From assembly GCA_964533785.1 (NCBI GenBank), contig CAZHNG010000081.1, forward strand, positions 1-22,046: 22,046 nucleotides of DNA. The letters are read 5' to 3'. The position numbers were made by a program, and so were the translations under genes. This DNA comes from JANQRV01 sp964533785 (GTDB lineage: Bacteria; Bacteroidota; Bacteroidia; Chitinophagales; Saprospiraceae). Of this stretch, positions 6,729 to 14,460 are shown piece by piece (within the stretch, counting starts at the first letter, position 1; each line of letters opens with the position of its first letter). Under the pieces are notes generated by a model that was not told the origin of the DNA, did no database searches, and was given only the letters and a program-made list of their open reading frames with translations.

Positions 6729-9700
6729 ATGTTCATCAATTATATCAAATTATTCCCAATATTTTTTCTACTGGCCTTACTATCAGAAGTACAGGGCCAG
6801 GTTTGCACGGATCAGGATGGAGGCAACAACTGGAACAACAGTTGGACGTCGTGTAAAAAATCCGCTAATCCTAACTCAGATAGACCCAGATCCCACTGGT
6901 TGTTATATGAATTTGACGAACCGCAAAGTATTGATCTGAGTCATATTTGGAATGCGAATCGCAAAGGTGAGAGTAATCTGGGGATCAAAGAAGCCATCAT
7001 TGATTATTCCATTGATGGAAAAAAGTGGACGAATCTGGGCACTTTTTCCTTTCCGAAAGGTAACGAGAAAAATAATTATAAGGGCTTTGATGGCCCGGAT
7101 TTTGGTGGTGCTTTTGTTTCAAAGGTTCTGATAACCGTAAGCGATACTTATGGTGATGGCGAATGTGCATCTTTGGCCGAAGTCCAATTCAACATTAATC
7201 CGGAAGCCTGCTACGGCGAAGTAGATGCTTGTGGTGTTTGCAATGGAGAAGGGCCGAATACCTGGTATATTGATCAGGATGGGGACGGGTTAGGAAGTCC
7301 GGAGACGATTATTGAAAGCTGCGAACAACCAGAAGGTTATGTCAGTAATGCAAATGATGATTGCGATACTGGTATAGTAGGTTGGGCAACGGTCGGGCCT
7401 ATTTTTCAGGAAAATGGTTGTACGGGTTGTCATGGCAATGGTGCTGCTGGCGGTCTGAACCTGACCACTTATAGTGCCACCGTACAAGGAGGGCACAAAT
7501 GCGGTCCCGGCATTTTAACGGGTACCACTTTAATAGATATTATTACGACCGATGATTACGCTGGATGTGGTGATCCCTTTATTGGTCCTTCTATGAATAC
7601 CAGGGTTGGCGGTCAGATTGACGAAGAAGAGCTGGCATTGATCAAAAAGTGGGTGGAAGATGGAGCGCCTGAAGATTGTAGCTGTCCTGCCGGTTCTCCC
7701 GATTCTGATAATGATGGGGTTTGTGATGCTGTTGATAGTTGTCCTAATATTGACAACACGCTCATCGGTACGGCTTGCGACGATGGTTCTGATTGTACGA
7801 CCAATGATATATGGACAGAAGATTGTAACTGTGCCGGTACCTTAATAGATCGTGATAATGATGGCGTATGTGATACTGAAGATGCGGCTCCTGACAACCC
7901 TTGTACGGCGGATGGCCTGGTGGATGGTATCGAGCCCGCAAATTGGGTGCCGCACCCTGACAATGATTGTGACTTGGATGAAATATCTGTTGCTAGCGGC
8001 GACCTGAACGATTTTTCTGCATGCATCGATAAAGAAGGTACGCTTTCTACGCCCGAATGCAATTGCGGAGAAAACTTAGTAGACGCCGGAGGTGAGGTAA
8101 TTGATTTTATGGGGATGAGCCTTAACGAAGCCAAAGCAGCCGGCGGTCGGCCCGACGGGCTTTTTACTGAAAATATTACTCATAACCAAGACACCCTTTA
8201 CTTGCAATTTCCCTTTATGGAGGAGGGAGAGCAAATCTGCCTGACGCTAGGGTTCAGCTCCGGCAACGGTACGGCACGGTTATTCTTAAATAACCGGTTG
8301 ATGACATTTACCGGAGAAAGAGATTTAAATAATTATCAACCGCAACAGTTTTGTTTTGAAACCTTTAATTCCGGTTTACAAACGTTGATCATTACTGAAG
8401 ATGGATCCGGGGATTTAAGAGTAGATGGTACTACTTATTCTACTTGTCCCTGCGATCAATCAGGGAATAATGGAGATGTCACTGAGTTAGCCTGCCAGGT
8501 CAATTACCCGGATATTGGTTGGCGACAATTGGATAACTGTATCTTGGAAGTATGCGAAGGACAGCAGTTAGCGCTGGGAACCGACCGTTACGAAAGTATT
8601 ATTTATCAATGGAGAGGGCCTAATGGTCTTAACACGGAGAGCGCTACCCTAAGTTTTGATGCTGTTAAACCTTTAGATTCAGGGCTTTATTGGCTCTATT
8701 ACCGGAATACCAGTGGTTGCGACCTCATTAAGACGATCGAATTACGGGTACTCGCTGCCCCGCCGGTAACTCCACAAATAAGGCAGCCTTCTTGCGGCAT
8801 CAACAATGGAGAGATCGTATTACGCTTTGAGGATGATCCGGATCGGGCTAATATTCAATTTAGCATAGCCGGAGAAAATGGGAACTACCTGGAAGTTGCT
8901 GATAATTTGGGCAGTTATATTTATTCCAATCTTAGCGAAGGAACTTATGATGTATGGGCCCGCTGGAGTGGTGGGGAATGCCTGGTGAATATTGGTGTTT
9001 TTACCCTTACCGACCAACCCGGACCTGACCTAGAAGCAGGGCCAAATCATAAAATATGTGAAGGCGAATCGGTTACTTTATTTGCCGATGCATCAGGTAA
9101 TAACCTTAATTACCGGTGGAGTAATGGTTCTAGACGGGCAAGACAGAAAGTAACGCCCATTCCTGATGCTTATGCCGATCAAAGATTCGTTTACCGAGTG
9201 ACCGTTACGGATGAAAATGGCTGTACAGACAGAGATCGGGTAGTAGTAGATGTAAAATCAAAACTACAGGCTGTTGTTAATATTGATCATCCGAAAAATG
9301 GCAACGAAAATGGCGCCATCACTTTTGTTTTTGCGGATCATCCTAACCACAAAACCATGGAGATCAGTATAGATGGCGAGACGGGGAATTACCAAAAGGT
9401 GCCTGATAATAGTGGAAGTTATACGTTTAAAAATTTACAACCAGGTACGTACAACGCCTGGATTCGATGGTCCGAAGGAGAGTGCCCGGTGAATATTGGT
9501 CGAGTCCGTTTGAAATACAATGAAGTTTGTCCGGAAATTAAAGCAGCGGTTTCAGAACGAGTAATCTGTGAAGGAGAATCCGTCCGGCTTACCGTCAATA
9601 AAGGAAGTGGGTGGCGCTATATCTGGAGCAACGGGTCAACAAAAGCTTCCCAGGTTGTTCGGCCGGAACTCGAAGATTATGCCAATGAAATTAAAACTTA

Positions 9701-11936
9701 CGCTGTTACAGTTACGGATAAAAACGGCTGTAGCCAAAGAGATGAAATTGAGGTGAAGGTGATATCCAGACCACAGGTTAAGTATAGTTTAAGTAATGCC
9801 CATTGTGATAAGGCAGACGGTTCGATTACTTTCAGTTTTGCGGATCATCCCGATCAAAAGTATATATTATTGAGTATTAATGGGAAAGATGGTAAGTACA
9901 GGAGAGTAGAGGATGCGAAAGGATCTTCCGTATTCAATAGATTGCGGGCGGGGCGCTATCAATTGTGGGTGAAATGGAGAAAGGATGGTTGTCCGGTAAA
10001 TTTGGGGACAGTTAAGCTCGAAAATGAGCCCGGTCCCGAAATTAGGGTCACGCCAGATAGAGTACTTTGTGAAGGACAGTCTATTAAGTTAAGTGTAAAT
10101 AAGAAAAATGGATGGACCTACCGTTGGAGTAATGGGGTGAAAAAACGGACTCAAACCATCAAAAGGAAGGTTAAACCCTATGATAATCAAATAGCCACTT
10201 ATGGTGTTACGGTAACTGACCGTTACGGTTGTAAAGCAACTGATCAGGTAAAGGTTACGATGCTTTCCAAGCCGAGAGCAAAAGTACAAAAGGTAAATCC
10301 TTTTTGTGGTCGCTCAGACGGGGCTATTATTTTCACCTTTAAAAACCATAAAGATCAGCGATTCATGGAATTCAGTATCAACGGTCGGAATGGGAAATAC
10401 CGCAGAGTGAAAGATAATACGGGGATGCTAAGATTCAATAATTTACCAGCGGGCAGATATAATGCATTTGTACGTTGGGGCGATGATAGTTGCCCTGTGA
10501 GCTTGGGTCGGATAGTATTAGAAGACCGTCCCGGACCTGTTATTGATGCTGGACCTGACTTAATCGTCTGCGAGGGCAGACCTATTAATTTAAGGGTAAA
10601 TAAGAGAAAAGACTGGGATATAAGGTGGAATAACGGAGCTAAGACGCACAAGCAGGTTATTCCAACAAAAGCAGCAGGAAAATACGCTAACAGGTACAGA
10701 ACCTATAAGGTAAGAGTTACTGATAAAAATAGGTGTAGAGCTACCGATGAGGTGAAAGTGGTTATATTGTCGAAGCCAAGAGTGAAAATAAGTCATACCG
10801 ATGCCCACTGCGATCAGTCAGACGGAACCATTAACTTTACGTTCAAAGATCATCCGGACGAAAGGTATCTTGAGTTTAGCATAAATGGGAAGGATGGACC
10901 TTACAGAAGGGTCAGGGATGATCGTGGGGCTTTTACCTTTAATAAATTAGCAGCGGGCAGATACGATGTCTGGGTTCGTTGGTGGAAGAAGGGATGTCCG
11001 CTAAGATTAGGTTGGATAAATATCAGGAACTTACCAGGCCTTCAAATCGATGCTGGAAAAGACCAGGTGGTTTGTGAAGGTGATCCGGTGATTTTGTCGG
11101 TTGAAGAAAACAAGAACTGGAGATATAGATGGAGTAATGGCAATAGGAAAGCGTCACAGACAATAGTTCCAAAAATGGCGGACTTTGCGAACCAGACTTT
11201 TACCTATACCATAGATGCCACCGACGAGTTCAGGTGCAAGGCTACCGACGAAGTCAACGTACAGGTAATTTCTAAGCCGAGAGCTAAAATTGAAAAACGC
11301 TACCATCCAAGTTGTGGTAAGGCCGATGGCGAAATTATGCTCACTTTCGAAGACCATCCCGACCAGAAGTCTATTGAATTTAGTATTGACGGAGAAAAAG
11401 GTAAATACCGCAGGGTAAGAGATGAACTGGGTACCTTTAGATTTTCGAAACTGAAGGCTGGTAAATACAGCGTCTGGGTGCGTTGGCCTGGCAACAGTTG
11501 TGCTTATAATTTGAGTGAGGTGGAATTGAAAGTAAAAGAAGAAGATTGTAATAGCTCCGTAATCATTGCTGATAAAGACGAGGATCTGCAAGATCCAGTA
11601 GATGCAGTTGTTGCTCCTCCTCAGGAAGACAAACTAAATATTCAGAATAATATCAAGAGTGATCCGCCATTCGAGAGTGTAGCAAGAACGGAATTACTGG
11701 TATTTCCCAATCCTGCGGCGGCAGGAAGTTCGGTGACGATTAAATACTACACCGAAAAACCAGTAGCTCCATTAAGAATAACTGACCTCGCGGGTAAGCT
11801 CATTAAGGTGATTGACGTCAGTTTGATCCAAAAAGGATGGAATGAAATCCCGCTGGATTCTGAATATCTATCTACAGGGACCTATATCGTAATGGATGGG
11901 TACGGTCTTTATGAGCGATTTGTGATCGTGGAATAA
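6729..11936 (+). CDS. Giant T9SS cargo: discoidin-like, CxxCH haem motif, Ca-binding and SprB/PKD-like repeats
   Basis: A 1735-residue surface or secreted protein. After a signal peptide (about 1-23) comes an F5/8 type C (discoidin)-like domain (about 25-157: HWLLYEFDEPQSIDLSHIWN, YSIDGKKWTNLG, SLAEVQF). DACGVCNGEG (about 166-175) and a MopE-type metal-binding motif (DQDGDGLG...GYVSNANDDC) follow. Next is a cytochrome-like segment with CTGCH (Cys231, Cys234, His235) ending EELALIKKWVEDGAPEDC, typical of planctomycete-type cytochrome domains. DSDNDGVCD and DRDNDGVCD (about 323-385) resemble thrombospondin type 3 calcium repeats. A beta-rich domain lies at about 455-575. Residues ~588-1608 alternate PKD/Ig-like and SprB-like modules. 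The C-terminal T9SS type A sorting domain starts near 1655 (LLVFPNPAAAG) and ends in RFVIVE. It is the third gene of the DUF1800-DUF1501 unit. An adhesin or binding role is inferred; haem attachment is unproven. Confidence 0.88.
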   Translation: MFINYIKLFPIFFLLALLSEVQGQVCTDQDGGNNWNNSWTSCKKSANPNSDRPRSHWLLYEFDEPQSIDLSHIWNANRKGESNLGIKEAIIDYSIDGKKWTNLGTFSFPKGNEKNNYKGFDGPDFGGAFVSKVLITVSDTYGDGECASLAEVQFNINPEACYGEVDACGVCNGEGPNTWYIDQDGDGLGSPETIIESCEQPEGYVSNANDDCDTGIVGWATVGPIFQENGCTGCHGNGAAGGLNLTTYSATVQGGHKCGPGILTGTTLIDIITTDDYAGCGDPFIGPSMNTRVGGQIDEEELALIKKWVEDGAPEDCSCPAGSPDSDNDGVCDAVDSCPNIDNTLIGTACDDGSDCTTNDIWTEDCNCAGTLIDRDNDGVCDTEDAAPDNPCTADGLVDGIEPANWVPHPDNDCDLDEISVASGDLNDFSACIDKEGTLSTPECNCGENLVDAGGEVIDFMGMSLNEAKAAGGRPDGLFTENITHNQDTLYLQFPFMEEGEQICLTLGFSSGNGTARLFLNNRLMTFTGERDLNNYQPQQFCFETFNSGLQTLIITEDGSGDLRVDGTTYSTCPCDQSGNNGDVTELACQVNYPDIGWRQLDNCILEVCEGQQLALGTDRYESIIYQWRGPNGLNTESATLSFDAVKPLDSGLYWLYYRNTSGCDLIKTIELRVLAAPPVTPQIRQPSCGINNGEIVLRFEDDPDRANIQFSIAGENGNYLEVADNLGSYIYSNLSEGTYDVWARWSGGECLVNIGVFTLTDQPGPDLEAGPNHKICEGESVTLFADASGNNLNYRWSNGSRRARQKVTPIPDAYADQRFVYRVTVTDENGCTDRDRVVVDVKSKLQAVVNIDHPKNGNENGAITFVFADHPNHKTMEISIDGETGNYQKVPDNSGSYTFKNLQPGTYNAWIRWSEGECPVNIGRVRLKYNEVCPEIKAAVSERVICEGESVRLTVNKGSGWRYIWSNGSTKASQVVRPELEDYANEIKTYAVTVTDKNGCSQRDEIEVKVISRPQVKYSLSNAHCDKADGSITFSFADHPDQKYILLSINGKDGKYRRVEDAKGSSVFNRLRAGRYQLWVKWRKDGCPVNLGTVKLENEPGPEIRVTPDRVLCEGQSIKLSVNKKNGWTYRWSNGVKKRTQTIKRKVKPYDNQIATYGVTVTDRYGCKATDQVKVTMLSKPRAKVQKVNPFCGRSDGAIIFTFKNHKDQRFMEFSINGRNGKYRRVKDNTGMLRFNNLPAGRYNAFVRWGDDSCPVSLGRIVLEDRPGPVIDAGPDLIVCEGRPINLRVNKRKDWDIRWNNGAKTHKQVIPTKAAGKYANRYRTYKVRVTDKNRCRATDEVKVVILSKPRVKISHTDAHCDQSDGTINFTFKDHPDERYLEFSINGKDGPYRRVRDDRGAFTFNKLAAGRYDVWVRWWKKGCPLRLGWINIRNLPGLQIDAGKDQVVCEGDPVILSVEENKNWRYRWSNGNRKASQTIVPKMADFANQTFTYTIDATDEFRCKATDEVNVQVISKPRAKIEKRYHPSCGKADGEIMLTFEDHPDQKSIEFSIDGEKGKYRRVRDELGTFRFSKLKAGKYSVWVRWPGNSCAYNLSEVELKVKEEDCNSSVIIADKDEDLQDPVDAVVAPPQEDKLNIQNNIKSDPPFESVARTELLVFPNPAAAGSSVTIKYYTEKPVAPLRITDLAGKLIKVIDVSLIQKGWNEIPLDSEYLSTGTYIVMDGYGLYERFVIVE
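8785..11545 (+). repeat. ~505-bp coding repeat (alternating SprB-like and PKD-like modules)
   Basis: Within the giant cargo gene a ~167-residue unit recurs. Module A (about 85 residues) has the pattern CxxxDGxIxFxFxDHPDxxxxEFSINGxxGxYRRVxD...AGxYxxWVRW...CPVNLG. Module B has the pattern VCEGxSVxLxV...WxYRWSNGxxxxxQ...YxVTVTDxxGCxxxDEVxVxVxSKP. Module A copies begin near 8785, 9266, 9772, 10276, 10779 and 11281; the last copy has no B module. An isolated, more divergent B module precedes the array (about 8490-8760). The copies are diverged at DNA level, so recent expansion is unlikely. Confidence 0.85.
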
Positions 11937-11963
11937 GAAAGGTAATGATAGGAAATTCTAATT

Positions 11964-12022
11964 TGGCAGGTTTGGGCTTCTTGAATAAAAATTCAATATA
12001 GCCGAAACCTGCCATTCTTTTT
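11964..12022 (+). terminator. Rho-independent terminator of the DUF1800-DUF1501-cargo unit
   Basis: TGGCAGGTTT (11964-11973) pairs with AAACCTGCCA (12005-12014) over 10 bp. The loop can extend through GGCT/AGCC and TTGAAT/ATTCAA, giving a long rod. TTCTTTTT follows. It starts 27 bp after the stop of the giant gene. Confidence 0.8.
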
Positions 12023-12149
12023 GACAATGAAATAATAGATAAAACATTGAGTAGCAAGCAAGGTCACATCACGTTACCCATAACAGAACGGATGCTACAC
12101 TTTGTCATCCATCCTGCTCAACCCCATTACTGAAAGCAAAAGTCAACCC

Positions 12150-13121
12150 TCAAACCACCACCCCATCCCGGTATCCCGGCTGCATCCACTCCAACTCTTC
12201 CGACCGGTAGAAAGGAGCCAAAGCTGTGGCCGTTTGCTCCATCTCCGCTTCGGTCAATGGTTGGAAAGCCTTCAACAGTTCGATGTTGAGCTTCATAACT
12301 TCCAGACTATTCATAGAAATTACCGCGCCGTGCACTTTTGGTAGAGAAAGGGCATAGCGAATGAGTTGTTTCGGGGTCAGACTTTTGACGGTTTCCCGCG
12401 GACGGATCACCTTCATTACCATCACTCCTAACCCATTATCAAAAGCAGCGGGTACGGCGTTTCCTTCGAAAGATTCCTTCCCTTTTTGGTAGTGATTGAG
12501 GGCGCAAAGCATGAAGTCCAGACCGTAGTTTTCCGCAGTGTAAGCCATACCTTCCGCGGTAGTATGTCCGGTGAAGCCGATAAAACGGGTAATACCTTGT
12601 TCGCGGATATCCTGTAGTGCTGCTACCGTGGCGGTCAGATTTTTGGCATCATCGACACTGTTAATAGAATGGATGTTGAGCAGGTCAACGTGGTTGGTCT
12701 GCAATCGGTTGAGACTGGTTTCAAGTTGTCTTTTAAGTTCATCCGGGGTACGGGCCTGTAGTTTAGTGCCGAGAAATACTTCTTTGCGACGGGTTTTTAA
12801 CACCCTACCCAGCCGTTCTTCGCTGGCTTCTTTGGTTTCATTGTTTACGTAACTATTGGCGGTATCCCAGTAATAAAGGCCATTGTCGAGCGCGTAATGC
12901 AGCATTTCAATGGCCGTATCGGTGTCGGCACCGAGAAAACGGCTGCCGCAACCCAACGCTATCCTTGGGATGCGAACACCCGTTTTGCCTAGTAGGGTAG
13001 TGGGTAAACCCTTGGCTTGATAATTCATGCCCTCAGAAATTTTACAGCCCGCTAGCACCGCCGTAGCTCCAATAGCTCCAGTTTTTACAAATTCACGCCG
13101 GGTGAAAGATTGGTTTTTCAT
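12150..13121 (-). CDS. Aldo/keto reductase with Tat signal and lipobox
   Basis: A 323-residue NAD(P)H-dependent oxidoreductase of the aldo/keto reductase superfamily, acting on an unknown carbonyl or sugar substrate. The catalytic tetrad is recognisable: Asp86 and Tyr91 in YWDTANSY, Lys120 in LGTK, and His151 in LLNIHSIN. A TIM-barrel-length domain follows from TLLGKTGVRIPRIALGCG. The N-terminus is unusual for the fold but common in Bacteroidota relatives: RREFVKTGAIGATAVLAGC has twin arginines (8-9) and a lipobox with Cys26. It therefore reads as a Tat-exported lipoprotein rather than a cytosolic enzyme. It is the downstream gene of a minus-strand pair with the flavodoxin-like protein, 26 bp apart. 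Substrate and cofactor preference cannot be read from the sequence. Confidence 0.9.
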   Translation of the reverse strand: MKNQSFTRREFVKTGAIGATAVLAGCKISEGMNYQAKGLPTTLLGKTGVRIPRIALGCGSRFLGADTDTAIEMLHYALDNGLYYWDTANSYVNNETKEASEERLGRVLKTRRKEVFLGTKLQARTPDELKRQLETSLNRLQTNHVDLLNIHSINSVDDAKNLTATVAALQDIREQGITRFIGFTGHTTAEGMAYTAENYGLDFMLCALNHYQKGKESFEGNAVPAAFDNGLGVMVMKVIRPRETVKSLTPKQLIRYALSLPKVHGAVISMNSLEVMKLNIELLKAFQPLTEAEMEQTATALAPFYRSEELEWMQPGYRDGVVV

Positions 13122-13147
13122 TGTTGTAGCTTTTGACTATGAATATA

Positions 13148-13693
13148 TTAAGAATTGATCTTTTGTATGAAGCTTTCAAACCGTTCTTTGATCTTACCTT
13201 TAAAATTACTTTCCGATAACCTGGTATTCATGACCGTTTCCGGGTCTTTCGCTTCTGTTTCGGTAAGTACCATCACAATAGGAAATGCCTCAGTGGTCTT
13301 AACCAGAACTCCACCGGCATTTCTAGCAGCTTGCAGAACTTGCTCGTATCCGTATTTATCGTCTTTTTCTTCATCATTCGAACCGCAACAGGTGGCAAAG
13401 TGGATTCTTTTTCCAGCAGCTACACATTTTTGGATGGCGCTCCGAAGGGGGGATAGCAATAAACCGCCCCAAATAGGACCGAAGATCACGATCTCCTCAT
13501 AAGGTTCGAGGGATTGCCTGGAAATGTTGATGCCCATATTTATTTTCATCAGGGATAGCAAATATTGCATCGCAATATTGTTGAAGCGAGGTTGTATGGA
13601 CATGATATCAGCTGATAACGCATTGGCTGACTGCTGGGCTAGGAATTGGTTATTCCCGGTTTTGGAATAGTATAGGACCAGGTGTTTTTTCAT
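13148..13693 (-). CDS. Flavodoxin-like protein
   Basis: A 181-residue protein of the flavodoxin fold, predicted to bind FMN and act as an electron carrier or quinone/flavin reductase-like protein. The phosphate-binding loop is at the N-terminus: LVLYYSKTGNN, with SKTGN at 10-14. EIVIFGPIWGGLLLSPLRSAI matches the second, isoalloxazine-side loop. The start at 13693 is chosen because MKKHLVLYYSKTGN is the usual beginning; an upstream in-frame ATG at 13774 would add 27 residues unrelated to the fold. Two cysteines (ATCCGSN) follow the third strand. It is probably cotranscribed with the exported aldo/keto reductase, 26 bp downstream, although the two are predicted to act on opposite sides of the inner membrane. 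Its partner is unknown. Confidence 0.82.
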   Translation of the reverse strand: MKKHLVLYYSKTGNNQFLAQQSANALSADIMSIQPRFNNIAMQYLLSLMKINMGINISRQSLEPYEEIVIFGPIWGGLLLSPLRSAIQKCVAAGKRIHFATCCGSNDEEKDDKYGYEQVLQAARNAGGVLVKTTEAFPIVMVLTETEAKDPETVMNTRLSESNFKGKIKERFESFIQKINS

Positions 13694-14020
13694 TTTTGAA
13701 TGGTTGTCAAAAAGATTTTCGCTAATAAAGTTAAGCAAAAAAATGATGACTCCTGTTTTGTTTATCCAGTTCACAGGTGATTACCGAACAAGTGGACAAC
13801 CAAGAGCGAACTTGGCCTCTACTTAATCTTTCTGTCGTAAATAATTACGGATTGGGGTTTTTCGCAGCATACCTGGGAATTCAGAATGCTATTAGATGTA
13901 ATTTTCTCTTTTGTTCTGGCAAATAGGTCTGGAAAGATGGTCTCAAAATAAATCGACTGATTTTAGAACAAATAGGTTGACTTTTTCCTATTAAAAAATA
14001 GTTTAATTTATAATTTTTTA

Positions 14021-14028
14021 TATATTTG
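14021..14028 (+). promoter_or_regulatory. Possible -7 element (TATATTTG)
   Basis: TATATTTG matches the Bacteroidota -7 consensus TAnnTTTG in a very AT-rich context, but no TTG lies at the right distance upstream. It would give a ~430-nt leader to the gene at 14461. The rest of the 686-bp gap 13775-14460 has no gene I can support. It holds AAATTACC (14142-14149) with GGTAATTT (14185-14192), an 8-bp inverted repeat, and the palindrome TGATTAATCA (14261-14270) followed by a T-tract. Confidence 0.25.
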
Positions 14029-14371
14029 TGACCGGATAATACCAACCTTAATAAAATTTGTCAATTGCAAGCAGAATCAGAAGTTAATCTTTTGAAAAAT
14101 TCTTTTGCAATAGCCGCCACCTCTGAAACACTATCTCATTTAAATTACCGTACCGTGTTTATAAACAGCAGGTAACTATTCATAGGTAATTTCAAATATT
14201 TTGCCTCCCCATAACTATCTTTTAGGCACACAATACCAGATTGATTCAACCTCCCCTCATTGATTAATCATCTCTTTTTTTTACCAATTGAATGTATGAT
14301 GACATTTTCGGCTGTTATCGTCAATTCACACCGTATTAGAACAAATACCTGAAAACAACACTTTATCGGAG

Positions 14372-14399
14372 CTTTCCCTCCAGGAAAGGCTTGAAGCCT
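14372..14399 (+). other. Two overlapping, competing hairpins in the 5' leader
   Basis: CTTTCC (14372-14377) pairs with GGAAAG (14383-14388). AGGCT (14387-14391) pairs with AGCCT (14395-14399). They share A14387-G14388, so both cannot be fully formed at once. They sit about 60 bp before the ATG at 14461. Stems are only 5-6 bp, so the evidence for a switch is weak. Confidence 0.3.
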
Positions 14400-14460
14400 A
14401 TGGGTTCATCTTATACCAAACTGGATGTAATATCATAATCAACTCAATAACTCTTTTATC

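Noticed and set aside
7613..8134. 173-codon minus-strand frame rich in Ser/Pro inside the giant gene
   Set aside because: Antisense to the Asp-rich calcium-binding repeats; GAT/GAC repeats on the plus strand read as Ser/Ile-type codons in reverse.
8785..11545. CRISPR-like or satellite explanation for the ~505-bp periodicity
   Set aside because: The period lies in an uninterrupted coding frame, with domain-level conservation and diverged DNA.
11154..11591. 145-codon minus-strand frame in the repeat array
   Set aside because: Antisense shadow of the conserved repeats; similar shadows occur at other repeat copies.
12102..12344. 80-codon plus-strand frame at the end of the aldo/keto reductase gene
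   Set aside because: It overlaps the reductase C-terminus in antisense and shows no protein family features.
14261..14282. TGATTAATCA plus T-tract as a terminator
   Set aside because: The palindrome has no loop, the stem would be 3 AT-rich pairs, and no gene ends upstream on this strand.
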